64,000 bases of DNA from Ficedula albicollis (taxonomy: Eukaryota; Chordata; Aves; Passeriformes; Muscicapidae): the NCBI RefSeq assembly GCF_000247815.1, contig NC_021671.1:24346501-24410500 (forward strand). The letters are read 5' to 3'. The translations under genes were made by a program, and so were the position numbers. Below the pieces are notes generated by a model. The model was not told where the DNA came from. It saw only the letters and a program-made list of their open reading frames with translations, and made no database searches. The stretch's first letter is position 1. Every line of letters starts with the position of its first letter. This document shows, one piece after another, positions 1-11,197 of this stretch.

Positions 1-1660
1 TCATTTTTCTGATGGTTTGTTATAGACAGAGTTGATGACACTGATCAGACTTGGGCTTTTTTGGTTTGAAACATAGAGAAACTTTTAAAATAATATTTTC
101 AGAGCTTTTCTTACCAGATAACTATGTACCACAGAATGATAATTTGTTATGTTCAGTATTTGGACTTTATATTTCCCAAAATCTAATTTAGTTTCCAAAC
201 CTAAAAGTTTTCTCTGAACTGGAACAGTGAAACAATTGCTCCAGGGTAAATTAGATTTGTTAACTCTTCTCAATAGAACAAGAATACAAATGATGTTTTA
301 GAAATGTGTGCTGAGTCCAGCAGACACCATAACATAATGTAAAAATAAAATGCTACCAAATTCATTGCCATTTGTTTACATATAAAATGGTAAAATAATT
401 TGAATGCTTAAATTATCCCATTGATCTTTTTTTTTTTTTAATATGAAGACATTCAGGTTTGGGGGAAAAAAACCACAACGAGCATTGCATTTTGTAACGT
501 TTCTATTGATTTTTCCAGCTTCTAGCACTGCTGTTTCTTTTCAAATGTTCACCCTATTATTTCAACATCTGTGTGATAACTGATTTAACAGCCAGAGCAC
601 CAACTTCTAAAGTGCCCTGAATTCATGGATTATACGATTTAGAATTGTACTTTTGGGGGAAAACTCACTTAAACAGTCATTCAGGGATGGACTCAGCTGC
701 CAGAATATGAGAAGCCAATAGGACTGATATTAAGCTGTTGCTGTTTAACTTGCTTTATTTTATGCTAAAGTGTCTTGTCTACATAGTGGTTTGTTTCATA
801 CTGTCTGACATTTTGACCTGTGTTAATAAACCAAATTTGGAAGCAGGTTTTCTGGAACAGAGGAATGAGATACAATACAGCAAAATTATGTGGGTTGAAT
901 TTCCATGCTGAAAAACCGTTCTGCATCCAGCATTCTTTTCTCTGTCGACCTATTGACTGACTACACTAATAAATCTATGAGTGTACTTGTGTATCTCAGC
1001 TACTCTAGTATCATCTAGACAACTCTTTCTATTCCCATTATTCATAATCAAGTGCCTTGCTCAGCAATAGCCCAAGGCAAGTTCACATCGTTGAGCTCAA
1101 AACGTGATTGTTCAGCAGATGCGCCTCGTGTTCTGTGGGGCTCATGCTGAAGCCTTAGATTTTAATGAATCACAGAGCTTGAAGAGAGGCCAGGCTCATC
1201 TGGAGAGCAGTCTAATGCACAAGTATCAGTAAGGCCAAATGAAGGGAAAGGGAGCACTTAGCACTGATCTGGCACCACAGCATGGAAGAGAGGTTGAGCT
1301 GAGTTATGCCAATGTTAGGAAAGATAAAGTTAAGAGCAGATACAGCCTTTTCTGAGGCTTGAATGACATTTTGGCAGAGATGATCACTGAACTATATCCT
1401 ATACAAGTCATATATAGCAGTTCTTAGAAGTTGTTACATACAGGGGTAGAAAACTCACAGCACCTTTCAAGAATAGACACATTTTAAAAGTTAATCTAAG
1501 TTATTCACATCAGACTTGGGTCTCTTAGATTTGAGCAAGTGTGTAAATTTAAAAATTTGCTTTTCTACTCTGTTTGATTTGTCTATATGAAAGATGTATA
1601 ATTTGGCAGAAACAAACTACCCATACATGGACATGAAATACTCATCCTTATTAAATATAA
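1..1660. other. Unique AT-rich non-coding DNA
   Basis: I see no recognisable gene, RNA gene or transposon here. The stretch is AT-rich with scattered short T and A runs. A slightly GC-richer patch lies around 1070-1320, but it has no long open frame or repeat hallmark that I recognise. Confidence 0.6.
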
Positions 1661-1919
<259 letters not shown>

Positions 1920-1950
1920 ATCAATATTATATATATATATATATATATAT
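1920..1950 (+). repeat. Right direct repeat running into (AT)n
   Basis: Positions 1920-1936 repeat the 17 bases at 1661-1677 exactly and continue into an AT dinucleotide run to about 1950. The left copy has only the short version of the AT run. Confidence 0.9.
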
Positions 1951-3318
1951 GTATGATGGACAGCATATATGTATGTTTTTGAAAAAAGATCACAGTGAAG
2001 AATAGTGGAAATCATGTATTTTTTTCTCTCAATTATCAGTTCAGCTCCTGGGATCTGTGATCTTTTCAGACTGGTGCAGGATTCCTGAGTTTTCTTAAAG
2101 CTCTTGCAGGTCAGCAGAATGCCTGAAGGTTTTGGGCACAACAATTTCTCTAAGTACCAAGCTGTATATCAAGCTGTGTAATAGGAAGGGCCTGCAACAG
2201 CTCCTGCAATTCTGTTTTTAAAAGTTATGGGGAATTTTCATTCTACATCAAAATTTGTAAAATCTTTCTGTTTGAAATATGTTTAGTTCAAGAGTCTGAA
2301 AACAGTCCACGGCTAAGAAGTCCATCCTAGTTAACAGGTGGTTCAGATATCATTCTTTTTGCTAGAAAGAGAACCAGAAATGATTCAGTTGTGAGTATGA
2401 GACACTGTTAATGTACCTTAGAGTCCAAAAAAAATCCCAAGCAGACAAAAACTCTGTAGGTTATTAATATAAGGATTCAATAGCAATAAACTTTGAGGAT
2501 GTCAAAAGAGAATAGTCCAACTTACTGAAAATGAAGTTGCAAGCAATGCCTTTTCTAAAAATCACAAGGCAAATATTCAATCTATAAAACACTATGCAAG
2601 ATGAAGCCTTATGGCTGGTAAATAAGAATAATTCGTTTCTACACATTTCCTGAAATGGTCGTGTTGTTTTCCATTGCAGATTAACAGGCCATCTATAAAA
2701 ATAAGTCTCTTTGATAAAAAACCCAAACAAACATATTCCTGCAGTCCTAATTTTTATTAGTTTCCGTAAGAGAAGATAATAATTTTAGCATATATTTTTA
2801 ATATACAATTCATATGGTGTGTCTTATGATCACATTAATCCAGTATTTTTTATTATCCCCATGCTGACTGGGTGAATCTCTTTTTCAGTTGTAAAGGTAG
2901 CAATGAAGGTTTTCTCTCTCTTGAACTCTAAAGCACTCATTAGGAGCATAATATTTCTGAATTTAAAATTTTGCCATTTCTTACTGAAATTTATTTGAGA
3001 AAGAGGTGAGACTAAAGACTACAAGCTTCTAGAAAGTTTATAGTTACCCAAAGTAAAGTTATAGACTAAATCTGTGCAAAAGACACTAAACTCATCTGTT
3101 TGATCTAATCTTATTTAGTTTCTTTCTCATTTCTCACAACAATTATGAAATGTTAAAGACAATTGATTAGTTCCTCCAGTATTTGCTAATGCAACACAAA
3201 TTGATTTCTTACTTTTATAGAAAATAAGGAGATATGGAGAAGACCAAAAGTATCTATACCTGATGGCAGGTGTTGAACCTAACTGCCTGGTTAGTTTTGG
3301 GGACTGCCTCTGCCCAGT
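1951..3318. other. Unique AT-rich non-coding DNA
   Basis: No gene or repeat is recognised. The only open frames are short and have no convincing protein character. Confidence 0.55.
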
Positions 3319-3530
3319 CTCCCCAACCCCACAGAAAACCAAACCAAACCAAACCACAAAGCCAAACAAACAAGCAAACAATGACAAAAAAAACCCAAAA
3401 AAACAAAACAAAAGAAAAACACCACCACCAAAATATACCAAAACCAACAAAACCCCCACAAAACAAACCAAGCAAACAAAAAAATCAATCCCTAAGCCTA
3501 AGCCAACAGCAAAACCTCAACAACTCAAAT
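3319..3530. repeat. A/C-rich low-complexity block
   Basis: About 210 bp are made almost only of A and C, beginning with CCAAA-like units and drifting into irregular CAAA and ACCACC motifs. This is a degenerate simple repeat. Open frames on both strands here are by-products of the composition. Confidence 0.85.
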
Positions 3531-4256
3531 AAAAGACATAGAAAAGAAAATGTTAAGGAAAGTACATGTGTTTCCAGCAGGACAATGACCCCCACAGAAG
3601 AGTTTTTTTTCTGGGGATTCTCTTAATATTTTCATATTTTGTGAATTGTGTCAGTCCTCCTACTGGCTGCTTTTGCTCATTATGCTGATAGCAGTGATTA
3701 AAAAAATACCCTAAGAGGGAGCAGAGGTTGCATATTCTCACTGGATGATAAGTTTAGTGCATAAATTTTATAAGAATGATTCTTAATGGTTAATTAATCT
3801 TACTGGCTGTTTAAATTATTATCAATTGCTGCTGTTATCTACTAAGCTTTATGCGAGTCCAGGGATATGAGGGCATGAGCACTTTAGATGCAGGTACACA
3901 ACACTGCAACAGGAGACAGAGAGGAAGGGTGTGGGTTTACAAAGAGCAGTGAAAGGCATGCTGCAGTATTACAAGTGGTGGGCTATGGAGCTGCACATGG
4001 AAATAGAGAAACCTTTGTCTTACAAAGGTTAACACCACCTCCTTTGCAGAGATGTGTTACAGACATAGTCATTAATATTTCCAAAGTACTCTTTAGTCCT
4101 CAGCAATCTTGCCTTTAAGATTAGGAACTGTAGATAAAGAATAGTGATGTTACTTGAGCTCCACTAAAATGAAACTCAAAGGTCTATCTTGACATAAAAA
4201 TCTATTCTGTAAGTGGGTTAAACAATTCCTTTAAAAGGTGCTCTGAAATATGTAGA
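3531..4256. other. Unique non-coding DNA
   Basis: I see no recognisable feature. A slightly purine-rich patch at 3890-3980 has no hallmarks that I can assign. Confidence 0.5.
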
Positions 4257-4398
4257 CATGGAATAACAGAATACTCCCAGATGGAAGAGACCCACAAGGA
4301 TCATCAAGTCCAGCTCCTACATGAATGGCCCATATGGGGATTGAACCCCAACCTTGGTGTTATTAACACCATCATCCAACTAACTGAGCTAATCTCAG
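4257..4398 (-). mobile_element. TguSINE1-like SINE (tRNA-Ile head, CR1 tail)
   Basis: Read on the minus strand, 4398-4326 resembles a tRNA-Ile(AAT) gene: an A-box region with GCTCAGTTAGTT, an anticodon region around GTTAATAAC, and a B-box region with GGTT, CAATCCCC and GGGCCA. It then passes into a CR1 3' tail (4325-4257) with the GATGATCCTTGTGGGTCTC motif and a degraded ATTCT-type terminus. A tRNA-Ile head plus CR1 tail is the known structure of the passerine SINE TguSINE1, which depends on CR1 enzymes for mobility. The tRNA part carries several substitutions, so it is a fossil SINE and not a functional tRNA gene. The element also points to the host lineage. Confidence 0.85.
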
Positions 4399-4639
4399 AG
4401 TTAACAATTTTTTTTTTTTTTACAGCTAGAAATTTCTTCATTGTGTTTATTTCTTACTTCATTGTTTTTATTTCTTACTCTTACTTATTCCAACATACAT
4501 GATTCCTGACTCTTCATACTTTTTTTCCATCTTCACCTTTTTACCCTTGTGTCTCTGAGAAACACAGACAGATTAAATGTGGAAGGGGGGGGGAACCTTT
4601 AGAAGCCAAGTAAGTGACAGCTTCAAATTTGGTTCCAGC

Positions 4640-5065
4640 TACAGAGACAGATGAGGTTGTTCAGTGCCTCATACTGCTCAGTTTTCAGTATCTCCAAGGG
4701 TGAAGATTCCATTTCCCATCTGGACAGCCCATTTCAGTATTTGGCTGGCTTCATCATGTAGAAAAATTTCTTTATTTTCAAATAAAATTTCACTTACTGC
4801 AATTTTTCTTTGCCTCCAAATCTTGCTGTGGACTTCTGAAAAAAAATTCTGTGTTTTCTATGAGCATTCATTATGTAGCAAAAGAAAGCAAGTAGGTGTC
4901 CCCTCAGCTCATGCTTCTTCAGGCTAACTAAACCCAGTTCTCTCAAATTTCCTGATATGCCATGTGCTCCAACTCCCCTAGCTGAAACTGTAAATTCCCT
5001 GCTGCTTATAAGGATTCATTGTGAGATGCTGCAAAGCCCTGTCAAAATCCCTATGCTCTTTTCCA
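4640..5065 (-). mobile_element. CR1 LINE 3' fragment, degraded
   Basis: On the plus strand the order of motifs matches a reverse-oriented CR1 3' region: GTTCAGTGCC, CAGTATCTCCAAGG with GAAGATTCCA, a 'tggacagcccatttcagtatttg' type segment, then GTCCCCTCAGC with CTTCTTCAGGCTAACTAA, and GTGCTCCAACTCCCCTAG. These correspond to the end of the reverse transcriptase region and the 3' UTR. Many substitutions and small deletions indicate an old insertion. Its right border is vague; similarity may fade out anywhere up to about 5200. Confidence 0.75.
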
Positions 5066-5672
5066 GATCTTTATATGAAATGGTGTCTTTCAGGGCTGGT
5101 TGGTTCTTGGTTTTTCTAATTCTGTCTGACACACTGCAGAGCTGGTTTTTATCCAGAGATGTAAGGATGCCTTACCATTTCCCAGGAAACCCATGGAAGA
5201 TATCACTGTAATGTTTGTATATACCTTGAATTCCTATATGCTATGATTTACCTATCTCTCAGATCTCCTTTGTGTGTCTTTTTTTTCTTTTTGTTTATTT
5301 GTTTGAATCTAGCTAGGGAGTTAGCTAGGTAAACACTTCCATTTACATCTGTGTCCAAGGTAACCAAAAATACACATGCTGATCTACATCATCCAGTCTG
5401 TTTTACTGTCCCTTAAAGCAGAGTCAGAGCGTTTTACCTCAGTTCATGGGAAGGAGGAGATGTGGCATCCCTTTAAAAATAGGGAACACACATGCAGCAA
5501 GCTCTGTTGTTCTCTGAGGTGAAACCTGAGGTGGCATGAGGCAGAAACTCTTCTGTTCTCCCCTGGCTTTGAAGAACTTTGCAATGTCTTCACTGCTGCT
5601 GCGACCAGCCATTTGTGGGACTTAAAGGGAACTCACTTGGCCAGTTCCAGCTGCTGCCAACAGTAGTAATTA
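5066..5672. other. Non-coding DNA next to ERV LTR
   Basis: No gene is seen. Part of 5400-5672 may be flank or leader of the neighbouring minus-strand ERV. It shares the motif GCAGCTGGAACT with the start of the LTR, and TGGCAGCAGC just outside the LTR end could be a primer-binding-site-like sequence, but I cannot match it to a tRNA. Confidence 0.35.
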
Positions 5673-5708
5673 TGTCAAGACAGACTGGACTGACATCATC
5701 ATCTGTCC

Positions 5709-5714
5709 TTTATT
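5709..5714 (-). terminator. LTR poly(A) signal AATAAA
   Basis: AATAAA on the minus strand sits about 36 bp before the proposed LTR end, where the end of R is expected. Confidence 0.55.
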
Positions 5715-5741
5715 AAAAGCTTTTCATGCCTTCTTCCAGTG

Positions 5742-5847
5742 GACTCCTTTCCTCACAGGCAGCTCCACACAGCACTGACTCCTTTCCTCATTAGCTGCTT
5801 CACATAGCACTGGCTCCTTTTCTGACAGGCAGCTCAACACAGCACTG
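5742..5847 (-). repeat. Three tandem 35-bp repeats inside LTR
   Basis: Three imperfect units start at about 5742, 5777 and 5812. Each contains ACTCCTTTCCTCA or a variant, then AGCT, a CACA or CATA motif and AGCACTG. Minisatellite-like arrays in LTRs commonly distinguish ERV subfamilies. Confidence 0.8.
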
Positions 5848-6011
5848 TGTCCTTCTCTCTGCAAGTTTTCTTCTTCTTTCTGCATAACTGGCTAACCCCA
5901 AGCTGTCCCTTAACCCAGCCACCCAACCCTGCCTGTCCCTCACATAACATCTTCTTACCTTCCCTGTCTCACACTCCAACTGCAATTAACTCTCAACCAG
6001 CTAGCCCACTC

Positions 6012-6019
6012 TTTTATAA
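6012..6019 (-). promoter_or_regulatory. LTR TATA box
   Basis: The minus strand reads GGTTATAAAAGAG at this point, about 200 bp into the LTR and upstream of its poly(A) signal. That placement fits a retroviral core promoter. Present activity is unknown. Confidence 0.5.
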
Positions 6020-6215
6020 CCCACATCCTCACTGGGCAGGCAAGGCTGTCTCCACTTCTCAGCAATTAGTACAGCTGTAATTCGTTGAGGAAAATTGCCT
6101 TCTGCACTATCCCTACAAACTATCCTCCCATAGCCCACAGCCTCTGCACCATGCTGGGATCTTGGATCCTGTCTCTGCAAGTTCCAGCTGCTGAGGGGGA
6201 CTCGGTGCTACAACA

Positions 6216-7640
6216 TCTGGGAAGTTTCTTTCAGAGGCCTGGCAGCATTGACTCATTTTGGACAAAAAATTAGTTCTTCAGTGTTTTTGTTTTGTCCCTC
6301 TTTTGTATTTGTTGTTGTCTGGGGGAGGAGGGAGTTCTGGAGCCTCAGAGGCTCAGTTGCTCTGCTGTTTTCTTTTGTTCTCTCTCTTGGCCCCATGGTC
6401 CAGAGTATGGGGCTTCTCTGCCATCTTGTCTTTGTCCTCTGGGCCACACAGGCTGCTCTGTTGGCCACCATCTTGGGAGTAGGGAGGTGGCTTCTTGCCA
6501 TCTTGTTTTCATCGTTCCTGGGGGACCATGCATCTTAGCACCTTTGGGTCTAGTCGTTTTTTCTGTTATCTTGGTTGTTGGCATTTTCTTTTTAGTAAAC
6601 TGGTATTTTTTTTTTCATTTATATCTTCTTGCATCTGTCTCTCTTTATTGGTAAAAGTGGAGTGGTTAAAGCTATAAAGGAGGTAACTCATTTTGGAGTC
6701 TCCACCCTCTATAGTTTTTTAAACTAAGTCTGCTATTAATCTGAGGCTTTTCTTCAACTGCCCTTATGCTGAGAGTATTGTGTATAAGCAGTTTTTTGCC
6801 ATATGAGAACAAAATGCACATGTTGCAAGAATAGACATAAAGACACAATGATGACTAGGAATTCTTTTTCTCAATCTTTTCCTGGCTTGCTGACCATCTT
6901 TCTCTAAGCTTGATTTAATATTTTTTCTAATGTTCCTGTTGAACTGGAGCTATGTGCTTGACCAATGATATTGGACCTATTTTAGCACCTAAAAATCCAG
7001 ATAAATTTTTGATTTATGGAGCTGTTATTAGCAATTTGATCTAAACCAATGTCTTGCACTGCCATATCCTTCAGTTGTTCTACTGGTTTTACTCGGCTTA
7101 CCTGATGATCCATTTCTGTTGGTTCCCTTAAACTTTGTAGTGAATATATCTGAAATATCTTGCTTGCTATAAAAGACTGTCCTGTGTGAACAGCTTGTGC
7201 ATTAAAACCTTTACTTTTTCCTGATGTCATTCCCTGATTCAAGGCCAAGGTCGAGTGACCTTGCAGGCTTGGTATTTGTCTGTTCTGACTTTTTTCATTT
7301 GCATGGCTGAGGAACATGGGGTTTCACAGTTCTGTGTTTTCTAGTCACCACTCCTGATGCCCCTGGCTAACACCAGGGCTAAGCATCTCTTTCAAGTGTT
7401 GAGAAAGTTTGCTCCAGGCAAGTAAGCTTTTGATCCACAGGATATGACCTGTAGTGTTTCCCTTTCTATCTACATCAGAATTATACAAATCCTTCTGATC
7501 AATCACAGAGCTTTCTGTGAATCTGCAAGAAGAGTGAAATTGAGTTACTTGGGTTTTACCTTTTTTTGCTAACACTATTAATAGACTGTTGAACAACCTT
7601 ATTTCATGGGCTCCAATCCTACAGGGTCCTTCCTCTCACT
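6216..7640 (-). mobile_element. Degenerate ERV internal region
   Basis: This block lies upstream of the minus-strand LTR. Near the LTR, the minus strand holds a GGTGGAGACTCCAAAATGAG segment (about 6710-6690) and AAGATGGC-type repeats that I associate with ERVL-like 3' internal DNA. Farther upstream, the minus strand has two open stretches of 111 and 83 codons (6982-7317 and 7345-7596) interrupted by stops and frameshifts, so nothing is intact. I could not assign the pieces to gag, pol or env with confidence. The assignment to an ERV is inference from context and partial motif resemblance. Confidence 0.45.
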
Positions 7641-9051
7641 GTCCATAATGCAGTAACTTTGCATGCTTGTCAAGTTTTGTGAAAATCAAATTCAAAAGCA
7701 GAGGAATTTGGGAGTAAGGCAGCAACAGGAACCATAGTAAGGGCCTCTTATACCTATACGAATGTAATTTTAAGACAGATGGAGAGACTTGGAAAAACAT
7801 GTTGTGCTACATATTTTTCTATTGATTTTAATCCCAGTTAGATGAATATCAGAACTAATTATGTTAAAAATTCTGTATTTATAACCTGGATTTTTTTGTT
7901 TGTTTGTTTAGTTTTTTGGGGGGTTTGTTTCTTTGGTTTTTTTGTAAAATCCATTGTAAACCTAATTATTATAACTGTTTAAAGATTGCTTTTGAAATTT
8001 TTTTACAAGTCTCTCCACTGATCAGACTGCTGATTTATATGTTAACTCTACATTCTTCAATTGATTATGCTCCCTTGCTTTAAATGCAGACAGTATATAA
8101 AATAATATAAGAAAGTGTGCCACTTAATCAGCAATGATAAAGCCTGCATAAATTAATGACATTAAATCCTAAACACTCTCTTTTAGTGAAGCTTAGATGG
8201 TTATCTCCCCAAGTTTGTCTTTTTTCTAGACTTAGGAATTGAGCTATTAAGGAAAATATCCTTTGCTTCAGTAGAATTTCATGCTGTGATGGATGAGCTT
8301 CAGCTACTAGACAAACTCCTACCTAGAAACTCACTCACTTCCCCTCCTTCATGGGAAGGAAGGACAAAATTGGGGAAAAAAAAGAATGAGAAAGTTTGTG
8401 GGTCAAGATAAATACAAGACATTGCTTGTCATATCTGCTGTGCACAAAACAGACATGAACTTGGGAAAATTCACTTTTTTTGCATATAACCATTTAAGTG
8501 AGTGCAAAGTTGGTAAAATAACATTAAAAGCTGTGCATGTGTACTGAGCCAACAAGGTTTAAATTAGGTGTTCTCATCCATCCGTCAGCTGTAGAAGAAA
8601 CTTATGTACTTCCAGAAGGTAACACAAGACACTAGATTAGATGTAGTCTAACCCCTGAAAGCACAGAGAATATATAAAAAATCCAAATGCTCTTCATTGA
8701 CTTTAGATAAGTGTTTATTGAAATATTTGGCATCTAACTTTTTCTTAATAACACAGTGGCCAGAACACACAGAAAGGAAATTAAATATATCAAAGATTTT
8801 TAGATAGTCTCCATTACTCCCTGCCTTTAGCTCTTGTTTTTTATAACCTTCTTAGTCATAAATCCTGTCCTTATGAAAGTGAAGTTCTTGAATAAGCAGA
8901 AAAATGAGACAGCTAAGGAGATGATTCAAGTTTGGCAATTTGAATGCTTCCTTGGGAGAAAAAAAATATATGTTTAAATACATTTACATTATTGGAATAA
9001 ATATTTCTGCAAGAATAAAGGCTGGACTCCATTAGCAAGAGTATCTTTCAT
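7641..9051. other. Unique AT-rich non-coding DNA
   Basis: No gene or transposon is recognised. A T/G-rich low-complexity patch lies at about 7890-7945. Confidence 0.55.
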
Positions 9052-9262
9052 ACAATGAGAGGCTGAGCAAGCTGGGAGTGTTCAGCTTAGAGAGGGACTA
9101 AAGGGAAATCCCATTCATGCTCATAAGTATGTAATGGAATGTAGAAGAGAAATGGCACTGAGGGTCTTTTCAGTGGTGCCCAGTGACAGAACGAGAGGCA
9201 ATAGCCACAAATTAAAATACAGGAGACCCCCTCTGAACACAGGAAAAAAAGAATTTACTTAC
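9052..9262 (+). mobile_element. CR1 LINE fragment, end of RT region
   Basis: In order on the plus strand: GAGAGGCTGAGCAAGCTGGG, GTTCAGCTTAGAGAG, CTCATAAGTATGTAATGG, GGTCTTTTCAGTGGTGCCCA, GTGACAGAACGAGAGGCAAT, then CCCTCTGAACACAGGAAAAA. This is the conserved end of the CR1 reverse transcriptase ORF. Both ends are truncated. Confidence 0.88.
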
Positions 9263-9339
9263 CTCTTGCTATTAGCATACCTTTAGAAGTTGTCCTTATC
9301 ATTTGACACAACACTGACCAGTTTGAGCTCTAGCTAATA

Positions 9340-10290
9340 TTTGGGCTTTCATGTCTTCTCCCTCTATATATCAACCACAGTTGTATTACCTTCCCGTGAA
9401 ATTCATTTCCAGAGATCATGCAACTTCATTTTCCTCTTGAACTCCATGAGGAGTTCCCTGTTAAGCCCAGCTGGTCTTCTGCCCTGATTGCTTGACTTAA
9501 AACACTGTGGGATTGCTTGCTTCCATGTTTCTAAGAAGTATTTCCTAAAGACTGACCAGCACTCATGAACTCCTAAGCCCTCAAAACCAAACTCCCAGGG
9601 CTACCCTAATGAATGCTTCCTGAATAGATCAGTTTGCTCTTTTGAAGTCTAGTTCTGTTGTCCTTTTTCTCTTTAGTAAAAAAAAATAAAGCTTGCTCAT
9701 TTGATCATTTTATGATCTCCATAGCCAGAACAACCACCCACAATCACATTCCCCTTGAGTCCTTCTCTATTTACAAATAACATGTTCTAAAAAGCCTATT
9801 TCCTGATTGGCTCACTGAGTACTTTTGATGAGAAATTAGCTTCTCCAAACTCAAAGAATTTTGATGACTGGTTTTTTAAAGAAGCATGATATTCCTGGTT
9901 ATGTTTGGAAAGTTGAAATCTTCTGGAAGAACAAGTGTCACTGATCCAGAGATTTATCCTGGATAAATTTTTAGAAAAAATCCTCAGTCCTTAATTTTGG
10001 CTGGGCAGTCTGTATTGCACACCCTCTAAAATTCTCCTTTGCTTCGTATTTCCCTAATGTACACCCAGAGGCTCTCAAACACATCATCACTAACTATAAT
10101 GACTGTATAATCAAACTTCTCCACTTAGTACGGTGTGAGATCTCCACCTCACTGTCTATCCTTCCTGAGCAGGTGATACACTCCCCATCCCTGCACTCTA
10201 GTCATGTCACTCATTCCACCAAGCCTCCCTAACACCAATGATATCAGCTCTGGAATCTGATCAATGCTTCCAGTTAATTCTGCCCATAGA
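9340..10290 (-). mobile_element. CR1 LINE ORF2 endonuclease-region fragment
   Basis: The segment matches, in reverse orientation, the part of CR1 ORF2 that encodes the AP-like endonuclease and the linker to the reverse transcriptase. Landmarks on the plus strand are CCCAGCTGGTCTTCTGCC with GCTTGACTTA, GAAGTCTAGTTCTGTTGTCC, AACCACCCACAATCACATTC with GAGTCCTTCTCTATTTACAA, TGGCTCACTGAG, and farther right CACTCTAGTCATGTCACTCA. The reading frame is destroyed by indels and stops. It is oriented opposite to the CR1 piece at 9052-9262, so these are separate insertions or a rearranged pair. Confidence 0.8.
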
Positions 10291-10314
10291 TTTTAGTTTA
10301 AAGCCCAGATTCCA

Positions 10315-10478
10315 GTTTAGGTGAGAAAGGACACCTTGAGATCATCTAGTTCAACTTCACTGCATAAAGAGGGTCATCCAGAGCAGGGTGTCCAGTTGGG
10401 TTTTAAAAACCTCCAGAGATGGAAACTCCTAAACCTGTCTGGACAACTAGTGGTGTGACCACTCTGAAAGATAGATTG
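10315..10478 (-). mobile_element. CR1 LINE 3' end fragment
   Basis: On the minus strand the order is GTTTCCATCTCTGGAGG, TTTAAAACCCAACTGGACA, CCTGCTCTGGATGACCC, then GTTGAACTAGATGATCTCA. This is the CR1 3' region just before the terminal repeat. The terminal ATTCT repeat itself is missing. Confidence 0.88.
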
Positions 10479-10685
10479 AACTATTGAACAGTGCTTAATG
10501 GGTGGAAATTTTAAAAGTCCAAATGATGAATTCTGCATCTAGAATGGAGTAACATCAGGCATGAGTATAAATGAGAAGAGGAATGGCTGGAGCATTAAAC
10601 AAGGCTGACCATCTGAAACACATACATACATTCTGAAATGTTTATACATGAAATTGTAGGAAATACCCAGTAAGACATGACCTGT

Positions 10686-11108
10686 TGTTCTGGTTTCATT
10701 CAGGACAGAGTTAACTTTTGCAGCAGCTAGGAGGGGCATGACCAGAATATTTGGCTTATTTGGTACCACCTCATGCCATGCACAGAGAGGATAGAGGGAA
10801 GCGTTTTCTGGTTTGCCAAAGTTTACGGTTGGGTAGCATAGATTGCCACCTGTGTGGTGAGCAATCACGTGAATCACTCACTTACCTTGTACATTTTAAG
10901 CATTGTTGTTTGCATTGTTCAGTTTCTTATTTCACTGCTGTTCCTAGTAAATTGTTTTTTTCTCAATCTGTGGTATCTACCTCTTTGTGTCTCCCATTCT
11001 CCTCTCCATTCTGCTGCTGAAGGAGGGATAGGGAGGAGTGTGCAGTGTAGTATTGGGTATTTCAGTGGAAACACTAAGTTGGGGAATACCATGCCTAAAC
11101 TACACCAC
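10686..11108 (+). mobile_element. ERVL-type solo LTR with internal deletion
   Basis: It starts TGTTCTGGTTTCATTCAGGA followed by CAGAGTTAACTTTTGCAGCA, which fits the 5' end of a widespread avian ERVL LTR. The 3' half has CTAGTAAATTG, TTTCTCAATCTGTGG, the pyrimidine-rich CTCCCATTCTCCTCTCCATT and GGAGGGATAGGGAGGAGTG, ending in CCTAAACTACACCA. The middle, including the core promoter, looks shortened. No internal ERV sequence is joined to it. A 57-bp tandem duplication (11084-11197) overlaps the 3' end. Confidence 0.72.
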
Positions 11109-11197
11109 CTGTTCTCATTCAGACGCTCATGTGAGAGCTGGAATACCATGCCTAAACTACACCACCTGTTCTCGTTCAGATGCTCATGTGAGAGCTG
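11084..11197 (+). repeat. 57-bp tandem duplication
   Basis: The copies at 11084-11140 and 11141-11197 are directly abutting and differ at two positions that I could see. The unit spans the 3' end of the upstream LTR, so it arose after that insertion. Confidence 0.95.

Larger units (their letters stand above)
5673..6215 (-). mobile_element. ERV long terminal repeat
   Basis: Read on the minus strand the block begins with TG (TGTTGTAGCACC) at 6215 and ends with CA (CTTGACA) at 5673. Between them lie a TATA box at about 6012-6019, then a poly(A) signal AATAAA at 5709-5714, in the U3-R order of a retroviral LTR. It contains three 35-bp repeats between TATA and poly(A) signal. Length (543 bp) is normal for an LTR. 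ERV-like internal DNA lies upstream of it (6216-7640), so it would be the 3' LTR of a minus-strand provirus whose 5' LTR is not seen. The subfamily is not identified. Confidence 0.6.

Noticed and set aside
4326..4398. Functional tRNA-Ile gene
   Set aside because: The tRNA-like part has lost several consensus positions and runs directly into a CR1 tail, so it is a SINE head.
10686..11108. Full-length ERV starting at this LTR
   Set aside because: No internal retroviral sequence follows it; the downstream DNA is a duplication of the LTR end and then unique sequence, so it is a solo LTR.
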